A program made the translations under genes and the position numbers. The notes under the pieces were generated by a model. It made no database searches. It had not been told where the DNA came from and saw only the letters and a program-made list of their open reading frames with translations. DNA of 64,000 nucleotides, taken from positions 154,831-218,830 of the forward strand of contig DATBLQ010000052.1 of the NCBI GenBank assembly GCA_036555325.1, written 5' to 3'. This document shows positions 58,638 through 64,000 of this stretch, piece after piece. Numbering within the stretch: the stretch's first letter is position 1; the number at the start of each line of letters is the position of its first letter. Source of the stretch: DATBLQ01 sp036555325. Lineage in GTDB: Bacteria; Pseudomonadota; Alphaproteobacteria; Rhizobiales; Aestuariivirgaceae.

Positions 58638-60142
58638 TTGAATTGCTCCGGCAGATAGTCTTCATTCGCCAAATTCTGGAACTTGGTAAGGCTTGCATCG
58701 AACTGCAGTGAAACCGTGCCGGTGGGTCCATGGCGCTGCTTTCCGATGATCACTTCGGCAGTACCCGTCGCTTTCTCCATTTGCTGCTGCCAGTCGAAGA
58801 ACTCTTGCGTGTTGGGCCGGGGTTCTCTGCGCGACAAATAATACTCCTCCCTGTAGATGAAGAGCACCACATCGGCATCCTGCTCGATCGAGCCTGACTC
58901 GCGCAAATCGGCAAGCTGCGGCCGCTTGTCGTCCCGGTTCTCCACCTGTCTCGAGAGTTGCGAAAGGGCGAGGATCGGAACGTGCAGCTCCTTGGCAAGC
59001 GCCTTAAGGCCGGTCGTGATTTCGGAAACTTCCTGCACACGGCCTTCTGCCGCACGGCGCGTCGAACCGGCAAGCAATTGCAGATAGTCGACAACGACAA
59101 GCCCCAGTCCCCTCTGCCGTTTAAGTCGCCTCGCCCGTGCAGCGACCTGGCCGATGGTAAGCCCGCCCGTCGCATCGACATAGAGAGGCAATGTTTGCAG
59201 GTCTCGGCTCACTTCGACGATGTGATGGAAGTCTTCCTCGCTGATCTTGCCGCGGCGGATCTTCTCCGATGATATGCCGGCCTGTTCGGAAATGATGCGA
59301 GTCGCCAACTGCTCCGCCGACATCTCAAGCGAGAAGAATGCCACCACGCCGCCGTCGAGCACCTGAACCGAACCGTCTGCCTTGTGCTCAGCTCGATAGG
59401 ACTTCGCGACATGATAGGCAATATTGGTAGCGAGCGACGTCTTACCCATCGCCGGTCGTCCGGCCAGAATCACCAGATCCGATTTCTGCAAGCCACCCAT
59501 TTTTTCATCGAGGTCTCGAAGACCGCTGGCAATTCCCGAAAGCCCCCCATCGCGCTGGTAGGCTGCCGCAGCCATGTCGACTGCTTCGGTGAGCGCCGTG
59601 CCGAACGCCTGAAAGCCTTGCCCATACTTACCGGTTTCCGCAATCTCATAGAGATGTTGTTCTGCCTGCTCGATCAGGTCGCGTGATGTAACATCGACCG
59701 GCGTGTCGAAAGAATTGTTGACGATCTCGGTACCGATGTCGATGAGCTTGCGGCGCATCGCCAGCTCATAGATGGTCCGGCCGTAGTCCTCTGCATTGAT
59801 GATCGTGGTGGCGGCAGCCGCCAAGCGGGCAAGATAAGCGGGCCCGCCGATCTCGTTCAACGTCTCATCCCGCTCAAAAAAGGTCTTGAGCGTCACCGGG
59901 CTGGCAAGCTTGCCGGCCCGGATCAGGGTGGAAGCGGCCTCGAAAATGCGCGCATGCACCGCCTCGTTGAAATGACCAGGCTCTAGGAATCCGCTCACCC
60001 GGTCGCACGCCTCGTTGTTGACGAGAATTGCCCCGAGCAGCGCCTGTTCGGCCTCGATATTGTGTGGCGCCTGACGATAGCCGGCTTCGGCGTCGGACTC
60101 GTCAACCGCAGCAAGCTGCGGCTTGGGATTGAGTGCTGTCAT
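58634..60142 (-). CDS. dnaB: replicative DNA helicase
   Basis: Hexameric 5'-3' helicase of the replisome; 502 residues. N-terminal domain YRQAPHNIEAEQALLGAILVNNEACDRVSGFL, linker, then the RecA-like domain: Walker A ILAGRPAMGKTSLATNIAYH near residue 230, FFSLEMSAEQLATRIISEQAGI, VVDYLQLLAGSTRRAAEGRVQEVSEITTGLKALAKEL, LSQLSRQVENRDDKRPQLADLRESGSIEQDADVVLFIYR (arginine finger region). All motifs are intact, with no intein. Transcribed with alr downstream. Confidence 0.95.
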   Translation of the reverse strand: MTALNPKPQLAAVDESDAEAGYRQAPHNIEAEQALLGAILVNNEACDRVSGFLEPGHFNEAVHARIFEAASTLIRAGKLASPVTLKTFFERDETLNEIGGPAYLARLAAAATTIINAEDYGRTIYELAMRRKLIDIGTEIVNNSFDTPVDVTSRDLIEQAEQHLYEIAETGKYGQGFQAFGTALTEAVDMAAAAYQRDGGLSGIASGLRDLDEKMGGLQKSDLVILAGRPAMGKTSLATNIAYHVAKSYRAEHKADGSVQVLDGGVVAFFSLEMSAEQLATRIISEQAGISSEKIRRGKISEEDFHHIVEVSRDLQTLPLYVDATGGLTIGQVAARARRLKRQRGLGLVVVDYLQLLAGSTRRAAEGRVQEVSEITTGLKALAKELHVPILALSQLSRQVENRDDKRPQLADLRESGSIEQDADVVLFIYREEYYLSRREPRPNTQEFFDWQQQMEKATGTAEVIIGKQRHGPTGTVSLQFDASLTKFQNLANEDYLPEQFN

Positions 60143-60165
60143 GTACCTGCTGTCTTAGCCTAAGA

Positions 60166-60186
60166 GCGGCTTCCGCCAGAAGCCGC
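60166..60186 (-). terminator. hairpin between cfa and dnaB, possible weak terminator
   Basis: Perfect 7-bp arms GCGGCTT and AAGCCGC around a 7-nt loop, in the 140-bp gap after cfa and 24 nt upstream of the dnaB ATG. Read on the minus strand it is followed by TCTTAGGCT, not a T-run. It could reduce read-through from cfa into dnaB or lie in the dnaB leader. Confidence 0.3.
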
Positions 60187-60282
60187 CGTTGCGACTGTGC
60201 ACATTATTCACAGTTTCAGCAAATGTGATCAAGCCTAATGGGGTCGCCTCCACGATTTCGCCAAAAAGCAGCTTGTTCAAGG

Positions 60283-61539
60283 CTATTTGGCAGGTATCGA
60301 CTTCAATCGTGGCAATTGCGAGTCGATCGCTCGCAGCCGTTCTTCCTCTTCCATCATATAGTTGCGCAGCATGGGAAGGGCATGCTGATGGCGCGCGAAC
60401 TGGATTTGGAAATTGTTGAAACCGCCGTACCGGAAAGCAGCCTCCGAAGAGGCAAGGTAGAACTCCCACATCCGGCAGAAGCGCTCATCGTAGATTTCTT
60501 TTGCCCGCTCCCGGTGGTCGCTGAAGCGACGCCCCCATTCTTTCAATGTTTCCGCATAGTGCAGCCGCAGGATTTCAATATCGGTGATGTAGAGAAGGGC
60601 CTTCTCCATGGCCGGAACGACCTCCGACATCGCCGGAATGTAGCCGCCGGGGAAAATATACTTGGCAACCCACGCGCTGGTGGCACCTGGCCCCCTCGAC
60701 CGGTTGATCGAATGCAGTACGCCGACGCCATCATCCGTGAGCAGCGATGCGACCTTGTCGAAGAACTCCCGGTAATGATTGACCCCCACATGCTCGAACA
60801 TTCCAACTGAGACGATCCGGTCGAACCTGCCGTTCAGGCGGCGGTAATCGAGCAGCTCGAACTTCACCCTGTTCCCCACCCCGCGCTGTCGGGCTCGCTC
60901 ATTGGCAAGCTTGTACTGCTCGTTCGACAGTGTGACGCCGGTGACGTCCGCTCCACACACCTCCGCCAGATAGAGGCCGAGCCCGCCCCAGCCCGAGCCG
61001 ATGTCGAGGACTGTCATCCCCGGCTTGATCATGAGCTTTGCCGCAAGATGGCGTTTCTTGGCGAGCTGCGCATCCTCTAGCGACTGGTCCACGCTTTCGA
61101 AATAGGCACAGGAGTACTGCCGGTCGCGATCGAGGAAGAGATCGTAGAGCGCTCCCGACAAGTCGTAGTGATGCGCCACATTGCGCTTGGCTCGCCTTGT
61201 CGAGTTGTATTGCTGGAGCCATTTGAGCAGCCGGCGCGCCGCGTGCTGCCACTTCAATATCGACGGATAGTTTCGCTGCTCGAGATTCGACAAGAGCAGG
61301 CTCAGCAAATCATAAATACTGCCCTGTTCCATCACCAGAGTGCCGTTCATGTAGCACTCGCCGAATTGGAATTCGGGGTACGCTGCGAGTTTCAACTCGC
61401 TCGCCCTGTCGGTCAGTCGGAAGGCGACGGTCTTGCCCTGATTGTTCCCGAAGCTGTGCTGCTCTCCGTCGCTGGTGATCACGATCAGGCTGCCGTGCCT
61501 GACGATGTGCCGAAGACCACGCTCAAATGCAAAGAACAT
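60283..61539 (-). CDS. cfa: cyclopropane-fatty-acyl-phospholipid synthase family protein
   Basis: SAM-dependent methyltransferase adding a methylene bridge to unsaturated fatty acyl chains of membrane lipids; 418 residues. N-terminal lipid-binding part (LAAYPEFQFGECYMNGTLVME), then NVAHHYDLSGALYDLFLDRDRQYSCAYF, SAM loop TVLDIGSGWGGLGLYLAEVCGADVTGVTLS, SVGMFEHVGVNHYREFF (catalytic Glu/His) and KYIFPGGYIPAMSEV. Start supported by AGGAGGTG. Family assignment is firm; whether the product is a cyclopropane or another branched lipid is not decidable. Confidence 0.9.
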   Translation of the reverse strand: MFFAFERGLRHIVRHGSLIVITSDGEQHSFGNNQGKTVAFRLTDRASELKLAAYPEFQFGECYMNGTLVMEQGSIYDLLSLLLSNLEQRNYPSILKWQHAARRLLKWLQQYNSTRRAKRNVAHHYDLSGALYDLFLDRDRQYSCAYFESVDQSLEDAQLAKKRHLAAKLMIKPGMTVLDIGSGWGGLGLYLAEVCGADVTGVTLSNEQYKLANERARQRGVGNRVKFELLDYRRLNGRFDRIVSVGMFEHVGVNHYREFFDKVASLLTDDGVGVLHSINRSRGPGATSAWVAKYIFPGGYIPAMSEVVPAMEKALLYITDIEILRLHYAETLKEWGRRFSDHRERAKEIYDERFCRMWEFYLASSEAAFRYGGFNNFQIQFARHQHALPMLRNYMMEEEERLRAIDSQLPRLKSIPAK

Positions 61540-61712
61540 GACTCACACCTCCTGCCGCCAGCGCAGCCGGCCGACAGGATAGATCCTCACTGGCGCCCGA
61601 TAGGGCAAATCTAACCACGACTGATTTCAACCGGCAATGAGCGGGCAAACCAATCGGCGTGCGGTGTGCATAACCGGTTCGCTCCTCCCCTTCGACAAAC
61701 AGTCATTATTTC

Positions 61713-61740
61713 ATCTTTGAGTTGTTCACAACTTAAAGAT
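61713..61740. promoter_or_regulatory. 28-bp near-perfect inverted repeat between cfa and the Rhs gene
   Basis: Left arm ATCTTTGAGTTGT (61713-61725), TC spacer, right arm ACAACTTAAAGAT (61728-61740); 12 of 13 positions pair. It lies in the 263-bp divergent gap, 62 nt upstream of the Rhs ATG, in an AT-rich stretch. As DNA it could be an operator for a dimeric regulator; as RNA it would be a long, tight hairpin. Nothing else is recognisable in the gap apart from the cfa ribosome binding site. Confidence 0.5.
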
Positions 61741-61802
61741 ACTATTTGTCACTGATACAACTTTATGTTTGCAATCGCGTGCACGACGAACGGGGGCACC
61801 GC

Positions 61803-64000
61803 ATGCGCTTGCTGGCAATGCTTATTTTTTTGGCGGGTTTCACCGCAACTCCAACCCAGGCGGAATATTGGAGGGAACCTATCGATAATACCGTTTGCAG
61901 CAACGGTCTGACCTGCGCCCGGATTGCACAAATAGCTGCCTACGGCACCAAGATTCGTTTCGGGCCATGTGTCTACCAGAGGACCTCGAGCACCGGCGTG
62001 CTCACCTACGACGCGCGCAATCGCCTGACGTCCGTCACTGCCGACGAAGGTGGAGAGGCAGAGGCCACCACATCCCTCACCCATGATGCAGACGGCCGCG
62101 TCACCCGCATGACGGCAGGCGATGGATCCTATCTCCAGTACACCTATGACGATGTGGGACGAGTAGTTCTCATCACCAACAGCCTGGGTGAAGACATCGC
62201 TTTCACCTATGACGCCATGGGCAATGCCACGTCCGCTCAAGTCAAGTCGGGTTCTACCATCACCCGCTCGGTGACGTTTGCTTTTGACGAACTCGGCCGC
62301 CTCATGCGTCGTCTGGGCAGCATTGGCCAGACAACCTCCTTTGCTTACAACCGTGTCGATGATGTGACTCTCATCACCGACCCCCGCGGCGAGACCTATG
62401 GCTACGCCTATGATGCGCTGAACCGAGTAATCCGAGAAACAGATCAGGAAGAGGCCCAGAGAAGTTTCAGTCTTGATGCTCGCGATCAACCGGTGAGCCA
62501 CACCGATCCCCTAAGTGTCACGACGAGCTACGTGCGAAACGGTTTTGCCGAAATTATCCAGGAGTCGAGCCCCGACATCGGATCGATTGTCTATCGCCGC
62601 AATGCTGTCGGCGCCGTTACCGAGATGATCGATGCAAAAGGCGAGTCAACGACTTACACCTACGACAACGCCGGAAGGCTGACGGCAAAGCACTTCGTCA
62701 CCGCGCCGCTGCAGGATGTCGCCTACACCTATGACGACTCCTCTGCCTCGAACTTCGGCAAGGGAAAGCTCACTCACCTCAGCGACGCCTCGGGTTCAAC
62801 CGCACTCACCTGGACCCGGCGCGGCGATTTGGCGTCACTGAGTTCGGCTATCGGCTCACAGACCTATACGACCTCCTTCTCCTACGATTTGGGCGGTCGC
62901 ATATCGACCATCACCTATCCATCGGGCCGAGAAGTGTCATTCACACGCGATGCCCAGGGGCAAGTAACCGCCGTTGCGACCCGAGCCGATGCGGCAGCCG
63001 CTTCATCTGCCGTGCTGCAATCGATCGCATGGCAACCCTACGGCCCCTTCTCCGTTGCAACGTTGAGCTCGGGCCTCACCCTCGATCACGGCTTTTCTCT
63101 CGACCAGGAGCTGACCTCGATCACCCTCTTCGATGGAGCAACCTCGCTTCTCCACCGTACCTTCTCCCGCTCCGATCTCATCAACATCACCGGCATCGAC
63201 GATCCGGTCAACGCCGGCAATCAGACCTTCGCCTACACGCCGTCCAACCGTCTTTCGATTGCAACCGGTGAATGGGGAAGTGAGAGCTATTCCTACGATC
63301 CGGCCGGCAACCGCCTAAGCCTGGAGAAGATAGTCAACGGCACGGCCACCACCATGAGCTATGCCTATAGTCCGCTCACCAACCGTCTTTCCTCTGTTAG
63401 CCTCAATGGCGAGCCGAGCCGCACCTTCACCCATGATGCTGCAGGCAACATCATCGAGGATGTGAGGGGCGGTCATGTCTATGGCTACTCCTACGACGCC
63501 GCAGGGCACCTTGCGAGCGTGACCAAGGATGGCCTCCTCTGGGCGAGCTATCTCTACAACAGCTTCGACCAGCTCGCGTCCCGCGAACTCACCGCTGCCA
63601 CCGCAACTCCCGCAACCAGTCACTATCTCTACGATGCGCAAGGCCATCTCATCGCTGAGGCGGATGGCTCATCCGGCGCCATCCTGCGCGAGTACATCTG
63701 GCTCGACGATATGCCGATCGCCGTCATCGATACGGTCGCCGATGGCGCGCCCCTTTACCACGTCATAACCGATCATCTCTATCGTCCGATCGCCATGTAT
63801 GATTCGACCGGGACGCAAGTGTGGTCGGCGGTGTGGGAGCCCTTCGGCGCTCTTCACTCCGTGTCCGGTGCGCTTGCCCTCGATGCCCGCTTTCCCGGCC
63901 AGTGGTATCAGCTCGAGACGGGCCTGCACTACAATTGGCATCGCCACTACGACCCGACCCTCGGCCGTTATACCCAACCCGATCCCTTGGGCCTTGAAGC
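61803..64000 (+). CDS. Rhs/YD-repeat protein, 3'-partial (runs off the window)
   Basis: At least 732 codons, still open at the right edge. Signal peptide at 1-20 (MRLLAMLIFLAGFTATPTQA), about 45 residues with three cysteines, then some 17 YD repeats (for example YDARNRLTSVT, YDDVGRVVLIT, YDNAGRLTAK, YDPAGNRLS, YDAAGHLASVT, YDAQGHLIAE) that should form a beta-cocoon shell. The end of the core is reached: TDHLYRPIAMYDSTG, then PGQWYQLETGLHYNWHRHYDP and LGRYTQPDPLGL, the boundary after which the variable toxin normally begins. The toxin and any immunity gene lie beyond 64000. No PAAR, SpvB or other delivery domain is present upstream of the repeats. Confidence 0.88.
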   Translation, partial: MRLLAMLIFLAGFTATPTQAEYWREPIDNTVCSNGLTCARIAQIAAYGTKIRFGPCVYQRTSSTGVLTYDARNRLTSVTADEGGEAEATTSLTHDADGRVTRMTAGDGSYLQYTYDDVGRVVLITNSLGEDIAFTYDAMGNATSAQVKSGSTITRSVTFAFDELGRLMRRLGSIGQTTSFAYNRVDDVTLITDPRGETYGYAYDALNRVIRETDQEEAQRSFSLDARDQPVSHTDPLSVTTSYVRNGFAEIIQESSPDIGSIVYRRNAVGAVTEMIDAKGESTTYTYDNAGRLTAKHFVTAPLQDVAYTYDDSSASNFGKGKLTHLSDASGSTALTWTRRGDLASLSSAIGSQTYTTSFSYDLGGRISTITYPSGREVSFTRDAQGQVTAVATRADAAAASSAVLQSIAWQPYGPFSVATLSSGLTLDHGFSLDQELTSITLFDGATSLLHRTFSRSDLINITGIDDPVNAGNQTFAYTPSNRLSIATGEWGSESYSYDPAGNRLSLEKIVNGTATTMSYAYSPLTNRLSSVSLNGEPSRTFTHDAAGNIIEDVRGGHVYGYSYDAAGHLASVTKDGLLWASYLYNSFDQLASRELTAATATPATSHYLYDAQGHLIAEADGSSGAILREYIWLDDMPIAVIDTVADGAPLYHVITDHLYRPIAMYDSTGTQVWSAVWEPFGALHSVSGALALDARFPGQWYQLETGLHYNWHRHYDPTLGRYTQPDPLGLE

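Noticed and set aside
61713..61740. 28-bp palindrome considered as a chromosome dimer resolution (dif) site
   Set aside because: A dif site has two 11-bp arms around 6 bp with a characteristic AT-rich consensus; here the spacer is 2 bp and the arms do not match.
61749..62501. 250-codon open frame on the minus strand inside the Rhs gene
   Set aside because: It is antisense to well-formed YD repeats, whose periodic composition keeps other frames open; the plus-strand frame has signal peptide and repeats.

Overview
The window looks like a chromosomal segment of an alphaproteobacterium, most likely of the order Hyphomicrobiales (Rhizobiales). GC content is fairly high, and the gene content is typical of that group: a BMP-type nucleoside ABC importer, PreT/PreA, a glycerol ABC importer with a DUF2160 protein, a UgpC-type sugar importer, a non-phosphorylating L-fucose route with a UxaA-family dehydratase, and DnaB next to Alr. 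This is inferred from gene families and order; there is no rRNA in the window to confirm it. I saw no tRNA, rRNA, CRISPR array, insertion sequence or prophage. No gap between genes exceeds about 280 bp.

Layout. 1-4250: the end of an MGH1/GH63-like glycosidase, an HU protein, a TrmA/RlmD-type RNA methyltransferase and a LOG-family protein. 4392-15621: nucleoside uptake and salvage (BMP protein, ATPase, two permeases, Cdd, purine nucleoside phosphorylase, DeoA, DeoB), with convergent preT-preA for pyrimidine reduction. 15732-22207 (minus): xylB-xylA, two TIM-barrel sugar epimerases, a Gfo/Idh/MocA dehydrogenase and a DUF1993 protein. 22483-24348: an ABC exporter. 24352-36415: an apparently complete L-fucose (6-deoxyhexose) catabolic locus, made of a minus-strand array gntR, aldose dehydrogenase, lactonase, ABC importer, SDR, FAH hydrolase and an M24-like protein, plus a divergent uxaA-type dehydratase. 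A perfect 12-bp palindrome lies between gntR and uxaA. 36464-40699: a TetR regulator and a two-gene operon of a trimethylamine-dehydrogenase-like flavoenzyme and an MttB-like methyltransferase, linked by a candidate TetR operator. 40776-49392 (minus): glpR, glpD and the glycerol importer. 49602-53844: fructokinase, pgi and pgm. 53873-55824: a small, visibly more AT-rich island with two Imm26 immunity genes, an orphan toxin tail and a wrecked SpvB/Rhs gene. 55947-61539 (minus): MlaF- and MlaE-like proteins, alr, dnaB and cfa. 61803 to the right edge: a second Rhs/YD-repeat gene that runs off the window.

How the genes fit together. Most of the window is sugar and polyol catabolism, each module carrying its own importer or regulator. 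The most noteworthy points are: (1) the TMADH-like/MttB-like/TetR module, whose enzymes have altered active-site residues and no corrinoid partner in view; (2) the eroded Rhs toxin-immunity island, which keeps duplicated immunity genes after losing its toxin; (3) the glycerol ABC importer, whose two different ATPases put all their degenerate motifs into one of the two composite ATP sites; (4) helically phased GlpR-like boxes over two glp promoters; (5) an M24 peptidase-fold protein without its metal-binding aspartates, encoded at the end of the L-fucose operon.
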